A stretch of DNA of 64,000 nt from Acholoe squamosa (lineage: Eukaryota > Annelida > Polychaeta > Phyllodocida > Polynoidae), in the NCBI GenBank assembly GCA_949317995.1, contig OX439036.1, forward strand, positions 4,829,207 to 4,893,206, written 5' to 3'. Positions 1-11,567 of this stretch are shown in pieces. Position 1 is the first letter of the stretch; each line of letters begins with the position of its first letter. Made by a program: the position numbers and the translations under genes. The notes beneath the pieces are model-generated. The model saw only the letters and a program-made list of their open reading frames with translations, had not been told where the DNA came from and ran no database searches.

Positions 1-531
1 AATGACTGCTATATGCAGTACTACACATAGAGGCTGACAATCCTACCACTATCTGTGTAAATAACAGCTATATATAGTACTACACATAGAGGCTGACAAT
101 CCTACCACTATCTGTGTAAATGACTGCTATATGCAGTACTACACATAGAGGCTGACAATCCTACCACTATCTGTGTAAATAACAGCTATATATAGTACTA
201 CACATAGAGGCAGACAATCCTACCACTATCTGTGTAAATAACAGCTATATGCAGTACTACACATAGAGGCTGACAATCCTACCACTATCTGTGTAAATAA
301 CAGCTATATATAGTACTACACATAGAGGCTGACAATCCTACCACTATCTGTGTAAATAACAGCTATATATAGTACTACACATAGAGGCTGACAATCCTAC
401 CACTATCTGTGTAAATAACAGCTATATGTAGTACTACACATAGAGGCTGACATTTCAACCACTATATGTGTGAACGACCAATATTTGAAATGCTACACAT
501 AGAGGCAGGCCATTCAACCACTTTCTGCATA
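1..531. repeat. 59-bp tandem satellite, nine units
   Basis: Units begin at 1, 60, 119, 178, 237, 296, 355 and 414, with a decayed ninth from 473 to 531. Each contains the core TACTACACATAGAGGC and ends in ACTATCTGTGTAAA. Units differ at a few sites (ATGAC or ATAAC start, TATGCAG or TATATAG), partly alternating at the left end. The array runs off the left edge, so its true length is unknown. A related sequence lies inverted at 871-936. No spacer sequence separates the units. Confidence 0.95.
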
Positions 532-552
532 AAAATTTACCATCAACATGTT

Positions 553-774
553 CCCAGCAAATTGTCGTCATCTGTCGCCATGATTGGTCATCAATGGTGA
601 CTCCTTTTTGAGTGATAACTCATTCGGTCATCTTTCGCCACTGTGTGTTAGACTCACATGGCATAGCAATTGCTATTCTTGGTGATCTTGTGCTATAACG
701 ACGTCATGTTCCATCTAGCGACATGTGTGAGCCACTTCACACAGGTTGACGAGGACTCACGACAATTTGCTGGG
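553..774. mobile_element. MITE with CCCAGCAAATTGTCGT termini
   Basis: CCCAGCAAATTGTCGT at the left end is matched by its reverse complement, ending at 774. The 222-bp body has no open frame. No clear target duplication can be read. It lies between the direct 59-bp array and the inverted satellite fragment. Confidence 0.7.
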
Positions 775-870
775 TTGAGACATAGAGAAAAGTGGGGATC
801 TGAGTTGTCTTCAATATACTGGTGATAGCGACACGCTGAATTTTGACAGACAGCATTACTTGTACACAGC

Positions 871-936
871 GGTTGGATGGTCAGCCTCTAACTGTTGTAC
901 AACATACAGTGGTTCTTTACACAGATAGTGGTTGTA
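871..936 (-). repeat. Inverted copy of the 59-bp satellite unit
   Basis: On the minus strand this reads like one diverged unit of the left-end array: TCAGCCTCTA is the reverse complement of TAGAGGCTGA, and TTTACACAGATAGTGGTT matches the unit end. It may be the opposite arm of a large foldback element reaching back to position 1. Confidence 0.6.
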
Positions 937-1587
937 CACCCCCCCCTCCCCTGCATATCCGCTCCCGCTTGTACCAGTAACCACCAGTCGGCAATAGGCG
1001 GCTGTAGCTGCAGAGCGTGAGACGTGCCGGGCACCAGTGTACTACGAGGTGAGATCAGCGTCTCTGATAGACGCCGACAGACGCGGGATCAGCGTTCCTG
1101 CTGCTGGGTGGGTGCTGCTGGAGCTGGTAACGACAAGCACGTGCCACATCCTACTACATGTTGTCACTGGTACCTGAATGTAGTTGTACTCAGACTCCCG
1201 CCACAACAACAAGGGTAGGGTCCTAATGGTACTGTTTTACACTGAGTCATCAACAATTAGGCGAGTATTGTGGTGTTCATTTGTAAATTCAACCCAAGGA
1301 TTGCACACGGAGTGTGCATGGAATATACGCACTGGATGAACATCACTGGAAAACTCAACACATACTACAGAATTAACTTACTCTTCTGTCAAAAGCAGGT
1401 AATGTTCCTTGCGGCTTGCACTTTGATTCTCTTTTGCAATGAGATAAAACTGACGTCCACCTTATATAGCGTCACCCTAGGACCAAAAACCACTGTCTCC
1501 AGGCCATTCCTTATGCCACACAGCCACTACGATTTGAAACTATAGGAATGAGGTAAATGATCGAAGGTACTGCTCTCTGTCGGTTCT
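937..1587. other. Intergenic stretch, no feature recognised
   Basis: Apparently unique sequence. Short open frames (to 91 codons at 1270) show no domain, signal peptide or splice context that would support a gene. Confidence 0.5.
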
Positions 1588-2271
1588 GGGGGCTTTTTCT
1601 GTTTTAGGAACGATTCTTTTTCACGAAGTCGTATAGAAGTGTTTCTATATTGGAAATCGTGACAGTTTGGGGATTATATATAATCTCAAAAACGATTTTA
1701 AGGAGATTAAAAACAATATTAAGGAGAGTCTCCAAAGTAAACGACTTTTGTATTTCTGAAAGGGTTTTCACGATAATACTGAGCATTCCAGATAAACTTT
1801 GATAACTACTCTACGACTTTAAAGTCTTTCTGTACAGTGCTGAAGGAGGGGGCTTACTTTTTTCTCTGACATAAAAGTAAGAGGCGCATTTTTTGAACTA
1901 CTTGGTTTATCTTTAGAAAAAAGTTACTACCTGTTTCAAGACAGATAGTAATAGCCCAACATGAATTTAATCAATAATCAATAATCGTGAAATAATTGAT
2001 TCAATAGTAAAACATGTCTAGGAAATGTCTTCGGATTGACTGAGATTATTTAAAGATTATCTGATGATTATCTCCAAACCTCCACGACTAGCCATTTCTA
2101 AAAAGAAAATCGTGAGATTGTGTTTCAAGCTATCTCTCAGAAATTCTCATGATTTTGCTTTTAGAAATGGCTTCTAAAAGAAAAATCGTGAGATTTTAAA
2201 ATAATCGTCAGATGATCGTCAAATAATCCCAATTAATTTGAATAATCGTTGCAAAAACAGAAAAAGGTCCC
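1588..2271. mobile_element. AT-rich MITE, GGGGGCTTTTTCTGTTTT termini
   Basis: The left terminus GGCTTTTTCTGTTTT...AACGATT pairs with a right terminus AATCGTT...AAAACAGAAAAAGGTCCC. The interior is rich in AATCGTGA and its complement, with a secondary inverted repeat near 2090-2190 (GCCATTTCTAAAAAG against CTTTTAGAAATGGC). About 684 bp, with no coding capacity. Confidence 0.65.
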
Positions 2272-3652
2272 TGTACAAATAACACTTACGCAGTAGTAGT
2301 GTATTCATAGTCACTGATAGTTATTTGGCGCTGTTCATATTTTCGTGGATTTCACAGGAATTTTATGTCTAAAGTCAATATTTCTAAACCTAATTGAAGT
2401 GACTCTCCTGGGTAATTACAACTGGGAGGAGGTTAGTATACATGATTAATGTAGTTACCCTATGGATGTCAGATCACGATTATTATGGAAACTATTGTCT
2501 GGCTAGCCTAACGGATTCCTGAAGGGCTGGACGGGAGTGGGCTTAGTGATTGATCAAGTCTTTCCACAAAGGGTAAGAAGCCCTGTGGTCACTATAGTCT
2601 CATCCAAGAATAGTACACTGGTGTTGAGATGAGGTATATTAACTCTTATCTTCTTTTCTGCATACCTGAAGCATAGGTGAAACTGAACGTTGATATAAGG
2701 TTCAACCGATTGATCAAGTTAAATTCCTTCCATAGGGATTTGTCTGAATAATGGTTACATGCTAGCCTGTACCTTTCATGCAGAGAATAGGGCCTAGTAT
2801 GTGGAAAATTAGTAAAAATCTAGAAACCCAAGCTTCTGGCACCATGGTCCCCTGGCACCTACTACCACTGACCTTTAACGGCGTCCGTCTGTGACATCCG
2901 GATCCTGCCAAGAGACGCAGGGAGGGTAATTGGTGTATGAGGACACGTTTTGGGTGAAGGCCACGGGGCTCTATACCGATCTGTAGGAACTAGGGACCAG
3001 GATAAAAGGAATAGGGGTCTAATTGGTAAACAGTTGGATTATGGCCATGGTAACATATATAGGACCGTGTAGAGGTAAGGTTTAATTGGATATTCTTTGA
3101 AGGTTGTCATAGTTTTACCGGAGACCCCTTTAAGGGCCTTATAGCGAGGAATCCGGAAGACCTCTGCGTGCAGACATGTGCAAGCCTTCTTGCATTTTCT
3201 CGTGCAAAATTTACCAATGTCACATTACGTATGAATCAGGATTTCGGGAACTAGCAGCACATCTAGATTTTGGCTGGTCAACTCGAGGTGGGACTGGCAT
3301 ATCCCGATCAGCCATTGTATGGCTGAGTGGGATACGACCAGTCGCACAGAGGGCTGTAAAAAATCCCATGTAAGTGGACATCTGCATTTTTGTCATGGCC
3401 TAGAGGCTTGTTCAAAATCCAAAATGGCGGAGACCCATTGAATACGGCCACATTGTATTCCATCCCCCCATTGAATATGGCATGTCCAGTACTGTTCTAT
3501 AGTAACGATTGTATCTGCCATGACATAAACTCTTGTATTACATTCCTTAAAGAGTTAAAGACCGTAACACATCAAAGCATGATGGAAAATTCAGGGTTAA
3601 CTTTATAAAGGACATTTTTGGACACCTGCCATAACACCCCTCCATTAGCCAC
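2272..3652. other. Intergenic stretch, no feature recognised
   Basis: Apparently single-copy sequence within this window. No open frame with recognisable protein content and no obvious inverted or tandem repeat. Confidence 0.5.
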
Positions 3653-3874
3653 CACTGTACAAAAATACTGTTGAATCTAAGAGGGGTCATTGTAAAATTG
3701 AACAGTAAACCATTATTGTACTGCAATGAACCAGTGTATTTTTTTTTCAAGAAGCCCCAGGTGGCAGTACAGTGGTACACAAATGTACAAGGAATCTCTG
3801 TGAAAATATCAACGGATCTCTTGCAACTTTACGACAGGGATTCCACAGTTATGTCGACGATTTTTTTTACAGTG
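3653..3874 (+). mobile_element. CACTGTA-family MITE, copy 1
   Basis: Starts CACTGTACAAAAA and ends TTTTACAGTG, with the family's conserved centre (AAGAAGCCCCAGGTGGCAGT) near 3749. About 222 bp. TIR sequence and size resemble Tc1/mariner-type non-autonomous elements; the best-preserved copy, at 28749, is flanked by TA. Short frames on both strands here are shadows. Confidence 0.85.
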
Positions 3875-4042
3875 CAACAGGTAAAGATGACAGATAAAGA
3901 ACACTAACTAGGACCAATGCACAACTCTGTGATTGACATAGACTTACCACAGAAGCGGTTCGAAGGTCCATTCGCAAAAGTAAATTATAGAAAGTGAAGT
4001 GTGATGAAGGTTATTGCGTGGGAAGGGCACTTCACCTCTGTA

Positions 4043-4346
4043 CACGGGCGTGGACTGGTTACCAGGTTTAGTCTGTGTAGGTGTTATCCATATATGCTAT
4101 AGAAGGGTGAGAAACTAAGGTTACATCTTTCGAGGAGAAGCGCTAACGTGGCGCCAATTTCGCTTGTAAAATATGAGCAGTAAACTTTCGCATATTCACC
4201 GGTACCAGGGACACACTTCGGATCATACCGTTTCTCCCCAAAAGGGTTCACGAGAAACTTAAGGGAACAGTGCTGCCCTCTGGTGATGTTATTTGCTATG
4301 CACAGACCTTGATTATGGAGGTGAGTGGTGACTTTGCCAAAGTAAC
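4043..4346 (+). mobile_element. CACGGGCGTGG-family MITE, long form
   Basis: Shares its left ~70 bp and right ~85 bp with a shorter copy at 42681-42861. It carries about 145 bp more in the middle, bounded by the short direct repeat GAGAAACT. It contains GCTGCCCTCTGGTGA at 4272, whose complement resembles the vertebrate CTCF core. No coding frame. Confidence 0.75.
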
Positions 4347-4741
4347 AATCACAGAATCTGGGTAAATCGTACGATTTACATTATAGTATATACAGAATTG
4401 TACCAAGCACTAGCACAAGTTTCTACACCTAGGTTATTTCTACTATAGTTATTAACAGTCGGATGTAATTTTCCTTGCATTTCAATGATTTATTGTGGTC
4501 CAAAAGGCAACATTATGATTATCAACCAATCGTACAATTTCTGATCGTTTGAATTACAAAATGTGAGGCAAACTGTTGCCTGTTCTGAAACATACCCCAG
4601 GAGGCATACCTGTTCCCCCTATCATAACACCAATGCCAACACTGTTCACATTCAGGTAAGCAGGATCAATGTGGATCGACTTCATAAAACTCCCACCTGA
4701 CAAAATCAATCACGTGTCCTATCCCCAGTGTCATAGTTACC

Positions 4742-4780
4742 ACGTCATGTTATGACATCATGGAGTACGTCATGACGTCA
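4742..4780. promoter_or_regulatory. Cluster of CRE-like TGACGTCA motifs
   Basis: A perfect palindromic cAMP-response element TGACGTCA lies at 4773-4780. Two or three half-site variants (ACGTCATG, TGACATCA) lie within the preceding 30 bp. No promoter or transcript is evident nearby, so any function is inferred from motif sequence alone. Confidence 0.3.
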
Positions 4781-4835
4781 TAGTCGATTTATTACAATCT
4801 CCTTACAATGGGGGATGGTAGTAAATTTGAGTGGA

Positions 4836-5030
4836 GAGGGGAAAGAGAGAGAGAGAGAACGGCAGACAGACAGAGAGGGAGGCAGAGAGGGAGACAGAGA
4901 GGGGGGACACGGAAGATAGAGAGAGGGAGACAGAGAGAAACAGACAGATAGAGACAAAGATGAAAAGAGACAGATAAGGAAAAGATAGACAGAGAGAGGG
5001 AAGACGAGGAGACAGGAGAGGGGGAGAGAG
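4836..5030. repeat. GA/GACA-rich microsatellite
   Basis: Imperfect GAGA and GACAGA repeats over about 195 bp. The minus-strand 84-codon serine/leucine-rich frame is a by-product of this repeat. Confidence 0.95.
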
Positions 5031-5049
5031 ATACGGTGTTACTCATGAA

Positions 5050-6919
5050 AATTGTTGTAAAGAGAAATTAACAAAATTAAACCAAGTCTGACGAGAGGAA
5101 TCACAAGAGGAGCACACACCATTTGTTTCAACAATTCACAAAAGTCCACACAGTAGGAGTGCTTTCCTTTAACTAAGGTTTTCCTGCGTTTCTTGTCTCA
5201 CTGTTTATCTGGCCCATGCTGCTTTTACGCCCGACACGACAGGCAGCGTGACGCTTCAAATCCCCCATTGACTATGATTTAAGATCGTGTTAGATTTTGA
5301 TCAACATTGATCCTTTTTGATAAGAGCCCCAGGAGGGGTGGCTTTTTATTGGTTTTATTTCGTGTAGGCTACGAAACAGGGTTAAAAATGCAACAACGCC
5401 CCCTGCAGGATTTCACGGCAATTACATCGAGATCATTCCGAGTGTATTCAGCCCATGCCACAGAAATCCATTTAAGTGGTTTCAATTGAAAACTTCAAAG
5501 AGTTTTGGGGGAGGCTGGATGTCCTTGATTGACCTTCACTCGGTTCGGTGAGTTTCTGAACTCTACTCAAGTGAAGTTTTGGTCGGACCAGATCAGCATC
5601 AAAATCATACCACTGGATAATCTCTTCTTATATTTTTCTTCAAAACATACTATTCATATTAATCTTAAAGAACTAATGATACGTTCACACCAAAATAAAA
5701 CTACTAATGTAATAAACAATCTGATAAGGGTGACATTGAAAAGAAATTCATTTTAATTCGAATTAAAAAGAAAAGAAAAAAAAAAACAGAGAAATAAAAA
5801 CCTCTAGGGTTACATCGAATCTGATTGAGTGGTATATATACCTTTCAACTCAGGTCAGGCCAAAGAGCAATGAAGATGGTTGTCTAATGGTTGTTGTGCT
5901 GGCAAACTTCTTACCGAGGCTGAATGTGTGCATGGTGAGGTGAGAAGAAAACTGTCAAAGTGCATTATCACTTGCAGCGTTATTTAACTGAACTGAAAGC
6001 ATTCTGCATTTCAAGCTAAGCTGAATATGAATATTTCTGTGTAAAGAATTAGTTGGTTGAGGCAATATGATCCATCAGTAATATGATCCATCATTACCTC
6101 ATACATTACCATTTAAAGCGAAACATGTGTTAACCTGTTCATTATCATCAAATGTACATAATTTCATCCCTGTTCATATAGTCTATAGAAATGTTCTTAA
6201 AGTGGCAGGCAGGTAAATTGAAAGGACCATATTTGTGATAAGAATTATATTGTACTAGAGATTTCTTGAAATTTTACACAAACACAAGCTTTGTAAACCC
6301 ATAGAAACACCATTGGATATGATATATAGTAATTTACTGGAATTACCGATATACCAAGTGATGCCAATATGCTTTTTGGGAAGCTGTTTTTATATCTATT
6401 CCAGGAAACAAATGTATCCAATCTTGTATATCCTTTCTTCATATTGTAACAGAAAATTGCCATGTGCAGTTACAATAAATGCCTATTTTATAGGACATGA
6501 AAAAAAGAAGTGAATACCTACCGCCCCAATTTTTACAGTTCTTTATCCAATCTGGAGCTATTCCCCTGAGTAAGGCCAATAAGTACAGACAACTTAGCCT
6601 AATGGTGGTTGTTATGGGATCCTGTCCCCCGACCCGCGGCCTCCCCCAGGGGCCACCCCCGCCCATCACCGATGACGCCCATTCCGGTTGCCCCGTTCGA
6701 CGTTCCCGGTTTTTGATGACAAATATGATCACCCTCCCCTGGGCAGGAAGCCCGCCAAAATTAGCTTCCTTCACATCCATCGCTCATTTCCGGAATGCTC
6801 AGGGAAGGCGTTACAGCAAGTTACAGGTAGGGCCTCCAGGGGGAGCCAGGGGTATAGGGGGCTGATGGTTTGATGGCGGGGCGATTGTCAATATTGACGT
6901 ACATGGACAGGGGAGAAGA
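5050..6919. other. Intergenic stretch, no feature recognised
   Basis: Apparently unique sequence. A GC-rich patch at 6625-6870 holds open frames of 113 and 122 codons on opposite strands. Both are compositional (proline/glycine/arginine rich), with no domain and no splice context I can defend. Confidence 0.5.
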
Positions 6920-7309
6920 TACCGTATAAGCTTGTATAAGCACCTGGGCACTCATTGATTTCAAACAAGCTTTATGACTGGCCTTAATCAAGATTGGCTC
7001 TTATTCAAGATGAGAGCCAAATTTCAAATTACAATAGCCCTTTACCCTTCGTGCCTATTTAGGACAGGTGCCTATTCTAATACCCGGTGCTGATAGAGAT
7101 TAATATCGTACATGTAGTGAGGAGGTAGAAATCGGTATAGGGCAATACCGTGTAGGCCTGTATAAGCATTGGCGTACTCATTATTTTCAAGTAGGCTGTA
7201 CCCCAGACCTTATTGAAGACCCGCGCTTATTCAAAATTTAAACTATAGTGAATATCCCTCTACCTCAGGTATCTATTCAAGACCGGCGCTTATCCAGGCC
7301 AATACGGTA
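6920..7309. mobile_element. Two TACCGTAT-family repeat copies in a row
   Basis: TACCGTATAAGCTTGTATAAG at 6920 and TACCGTGTAGGCCTGTATAAG at 7146 begin two related blocks. The second ends in GCGCTTATCC...AATACGGTA at 7309, the inverted form of the start. Both contain CTTATTCAAGA-type motifs. Their termini resemble the 48488 and 52394 elements, so this is probably a pair of short TIR elements. Confidence 0.55.
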
Positions 7310-7734
7310 AGAGGCTAGGAGAACATGCACCTGGGGTACAATGGTATTGAAACCTGAAGATTTGTTGTAATTCAAGTCTTGATTAATGACCGGTCTTGAA
7401 TAATGTTTGGCATATTGCAGTCTGTTGAGTTACCTGACAGGACTGCATTTTAGCATCATGTATAAATGACGTCATATTCCAGGTAGAGGATCATGAAACA
7501 GCTGGTTAACAAAGTTACAAGAATGGAAGCAGTCTGAAAATGCCATATGAAGATATGATCCCAGAATAGCTATAGAGCTAGACAAAGAGGAGAGGGGGTG
7601 GATGAAGAGGCAAAGTGATGACGGCAAAAGCCAATAGCAGCCTAAGGTACTGAGACTGCGGTATGATGTATTCATCCCCAGGATAGATGAGGAAGACGTC
7701 TCTCACACTGCCTCAAACTTAACCCTATACTTAC
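7310..7734. other. Intergenic stretch, no feature recognised
   Basis: Unique-looking sequence. No gene, tandem repeat or foldback structure recognised. Confidence 0.45.
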
Positions 7735-7865
7735 AGCCCGGTGCGTTAACCCTGTGCCACGTATGATGCGTATTGGTGGTGGTGGGTTTTGATGCACCAA
7801 TGAAATGCTGGTGAGTCAGCGAGTCAATCAACATCTAAAGTGGGCATGACACATGAATGTAGCCC
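7735..7865. mobile_element. Decayed TTAA foldback MITE fragment
   Basis: Contains GATGCACCAATGAAATGCTGGTGAG and GGGCATGACACATGAATGTAGCCCT, matching interior hairpin arms of the TTAA family. The GTTAACCCTGTG segment at 7747 resembles the element start. Ends are degraded. Confidence 0.55.
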
Positions 7866-8154
7866 TAGGGGTCTTGCCAAAAAAGGAAACGTGAACTAAA
7901 AATGAAAACGTGTACGTTTTTGTATTGCTAAAAGATTGTCTGGATAATTGTTTGGTTGAAACGTGCTCGTTTTTTTACACCTCAAAAAGAGTGTTTATGA
8001 TGCATTCTGCTGTACATCTTTTGTCAATACTATGAAAACTATTTATGACATTCTCGTGTTCCTCAGCATACGATTTACTCCGCAGGGATATGACCATGTA
8101 TCACTACAACCAATGTCTTCACCTGCTTTAGAAGCATCAACAATAGTGTCTAAA

Positions 8155-8523
8155 TCTGGAGCATGTTGCTCCTATGGTCAAAAGAGCTGTCAGTAGGTAC
8201 CCTCTTTTCAAAAGAAGTCACGCTCTGCTTCACCATTCAACTTACACTCACCACATTTGTCTGAAAAGTCACCTGCCTTGTTTAAGATAGAGAGAGCTGC
8301 ACTATCAGGTACCTACTCATTTCACACACACTTTAGTTTATTACACTGACTGACTTCTCCCAACTAGGTACCTACTCAAATCCCCCTTTTTTTGCACCAT
8401 ACTTGAATGACCACTTGTGAGCAACAAAAGGGACAAGTTATAGGTACATGAAAAGAAAGGACTGGAAACAAGGGCATTTTTAGCCAGCCCTTCCTTTTAC
8501 TATAGGAGCAACACCCTCCTGGA
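8155..8523. mobile_element. TCAGGAGGGTGTTGC-family MITE, copy 1
   Basis: About 369 bp. The right terminus TAGGAGCAACACCCTCCTG is the inverse of the left terminus, which is mutated to TCTGGAGCATGTTGCTCC. The whole length aligns in inverted orientation with 13952-14318. The interior carries two AGGTACCTACTCA motifs. Confidence 0.85.
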
Positions 8524-8744
8524 GTGGATTTTCCCCATTCAGGGTCCACTGATAAGAGCTATCAAGTTTGCTTGACAGGTGTTGTTAAGGTGATCATGAT
8601 GAACCTACAAGAATAAGCTGACCCCATATGCTTGGCTTAAAGTATGACTGCAGCCCCGGCGAATCGATATATACCCCTTTGTGATCTAACACGTTGCATG
8701 GATTCACTAAAAGTCAGTTACTCACGAGCACTTCATTGACACGT

Positions 8745-8866
8745 CATGCTGAACTAAGATCATGAAATTGATGCACTTCCAAAGGGTGGGCATGATGCGC
8801 TGATGCACTGCTGGCGACCTTCTCCCTAGTACTGCATTGGTGCATCATGACCACTGAGAGTATTGA
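8745..8866. mobile_element. Partial TTAA foldback MITE
   Basis: Has GGGCATGATGCGCTGATGCACTGCTGGCGA and ACTGCATTGGTGCATCATGACCA, the two arms of the family's inner hairpin. The TTAA ends and outer arms are missing. Confidence 0.6.
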
Positions 8867-10610
8867 GGTTTTGACATATCATGTGTTCTATGGAGAGGGA
8901 ATCACTTCTATCTTTATACCCACATACCCCGACTTCTTTTCCTCTGTTCATTCCCCAGCAGCACTGCAGACTCTAACAGCCCCCAGCAAACAATTTTATC
9001 GGTAAATGTTCAATAAATAATAGACTTTATCGGAAGGCACTTAATTTCACACCTCTAGGTGTGCTGGTCTTTGTCGTCGCTCGGGCAGGCATTTGTTGGC
9101 CCTCCCTCCCTCCCTCCCAATTCCTCACCTAGCGTCACTTTGATCATCTTTGAAGCTAGGGTGGCAAAAATCGGAAAAGCCTTCAAGCAGGGTTCCGCGC
9201 TATGTAGGGTGCCAATTTTCCATAGCTATCAAGGGAAATTCACCTCCAGCCTGTGAACAATGGCGCCGTGTGTTCCCCGGTCGGAGCTTAATCAATAATT
9301 AAAAACCAATTTCAGGTCCCTGCGGGAGGCCTTAGCCTGATGGTGGGGTTAATCAGGGGATGCTGGATGATGTAACTGATCAATGCATGTGGGGGCTCAT
9401 GTTGGAAACTGGCTGTTATGGGAATTGTTTTAACTTTATTGCCACTGTTCCTGTGGGCTTCTCTATCCCACGTAAAAGGGTCTATATCTCGTTTTTTCCA
9501 TCCCTTCAGATGTGTGTGGTGCGCATATGCCTGGGCACCGGCACATTCCTCTGTGTAATAATAATGTAATTCTCGCTGTTGATATGATCTTAGCTGTAGA
9601 GATGGCATTAGACATCTATTACTCACTCACTGCCACTGTTCCTGAGCATGTACCAGTGGATGGCTGCTGAGGTGCTGGTGTATCATGGTAACCCAATATT
9701 TCGTATTTTTTTCCGATTTTTAAGATTTTTACAACAATTTCTCAAGGATATAATCTTTGGATGTGCAGGTAATAGCTTTATAAGACACATCTTTTGCATA
9801 TATTTCACATTTCTTATTTTTTTCTCCATGTTCTTACCCTGATATCAGAAACCAGATAGATTTGCCCATACATTTCTATACAAAATCAAAACAAAAAAAG
9901 AATTAAAAAATAGAAAAAATCTGACCTACCGACCCTAGCTCTGTGAGTCATGTAAGTGAAAACACAATCATGATTTTTTTGCCTCATGAAAATGAATGGG
10001 TCTGATGCATCATAGGAAAAAAAACCTGGTATGTAAGGGGTAAGGCCTAAAACAACTTGTGTGGGGGCTGGAAATATTGGAAATGGGTAGGGCACCCTGT
10101 CTCATCTTTCTGTCTGCCTTTCTCACCTCTCTGAGGGTCTCATGTTCACATGTGTTGTTACAATTTCATGTTTGTTTTTCCAATCATTCCTACCTATGTA
10201 TGATGGTCATATGCACAGATATGGACACATGTCTTTCTTTGTGAAAGTGATGTATGATTTAGTTTCCCCACCATGAATATGGCATTATATATTGAAATGG
10301 TATACAACAAACATGACTCACTCATTGACTCCTGACATTAGGCCGAAATGTCTGCAATATCACATTACTTATAATCAAATCAACATCAGTAATGCAGATA
10401 GATATGAAATGTGTTCTCTTCATGTATACTCAAAGCTCTTATTCACTTCCCAATGATATTTCAAAGCTCATTGTGAAAGAGTAGAACAGAAGTGATCATG
10501 ACCTGGTTATGAATAAAGAACTCATTTCTCTCTAAGTACACATAGATTGCCGTCACATCATTAGCCGCTTTACATCCCTATTACCCTCAGCATGTCTGGT
10601 TAGCCATAGA
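8867..10610. other. Intergenic stretch, no feature recognised
   Basis: Includes a small CTCC run near 9105 and AT-rich parts around 9680-9920. The open frames (104 codons at 9312-9626 minus is the longest) show no family features. I see no repeat structure. Confidence 0.5.
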
Positions 10611-10856
10611 GTGGCAGGTAGACAGGCAGGGTATGGGCAGGTAGGTGTGTGTGCGTGTGTGTGGGGGGGGGGGGGGGTACCACAGGTAGACAGGCAGGGT
10701 ATGGGCAGGTAGGTGTGTGTGTGTGGGGGGGGGTACCACAGGTAGACAGGCAGGGTATGGGCAGGTAGGTGTGTGTGTGTGTGGGGGGGGGTACCACAGG
10801 TAGACAGGCAGGGTATGGGCAGGTAGGTGTGTGTGTGTGGGGGGGGGGGTTACGGG
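10611..10856. repeat. ~59-bp minisatellite with GT and poly-G tracts
   Basis: Four units of GGTAGACAGGCAGGGTATGG followed by GCAGGTAGGTGTGTGT and a G run. Unit length varies mainly through the G run. A related GT/poly-G patch with GGTACCACAGGTGAG occurs at 11175-11220. The minus-strand proline/threonine/histidine frame is the repeat read through. Confidence 0.95.
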
Positions 10857-11253
10857 CTAGGGTATGTTTCATAACACCATACGATCACAAAATTTATCTT
10901 TGATCACCAAAATGCCACTACGATCACAGAATCTGACTAAAACGTAGGATCTATCCCCTAATGTATATAGCAGTGTACAATATTTTAGTACATATGTATA
11001 CACTGTTTCTATTCCTACGATATTTTTGAACAACCTGAGACCCTTTTTCATGTATTCTAGCAATTCATTTTAGTGCAGTTGGTACCATGATGATGATGGG
11101 CAAATCGTACAATAGATGATCGTTTGAGATAGAAAATGAGGAGCAAATCGTTGCCTATTATGAAACATACCCCAGGTGTGTGTGTGGGGGGGGGGGTGGG
11201 TGGTACCACAGGTGAGGTGAGGGGATGGCTGATGCAGCATGGTGGATGGTAAT

Positions 11254-11567
11254 AGATGGTGTGAGATAAGGCTTGTTACCTGCCTCATCTATTGGAGTGC
11301 TTTTAAAGCTTATAGGGCAGGCTAAACGTGCGTGTGGTGTTAACCCTTTGATGGCGGTGTGTGCGGTATTAACCCTTTAATTGCCGTATAACATTTCAAT
11401 ATATTGTGAGAGATGGTGTGAGATAAGGCTTGTTACCTGCCTCATCTTTTAGAGTGGTTTTAGAGCTAGGACAGGCTAAAGGTGCGTGTGGTGTTAACCC
11501 TTTGATGGCGGTGTGTGCGGTATTAACCCTTTAATTGCCGCATAACATTTTGATGTGTTGTGTGGAG
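11254..11567. repeat. 157-bp tandem duplication
   Basis: Two diverged units, starting AGATGGTGTGAGATAAGG at 11254 and 11411, each ending near ATTGCCG...AACATTT. A shorter third segment follows at 11568 (GTGTGAGATTAATCC). Each unit contains two GTTAACCCTTT motifs. Confidence 0.85.

Noticed and set aside
1-531. Regular array that could look like a CRISPR
   Set aside because: Units are contiguous 59-bp direct repeats with no unique spacers, and the context is an animal genome.
6439-6865. Overlapping 113- and 122-codon frames on both strands
   Set aside because: Local GC richness removes stops on both strands; no recognisable domain or splice signals.
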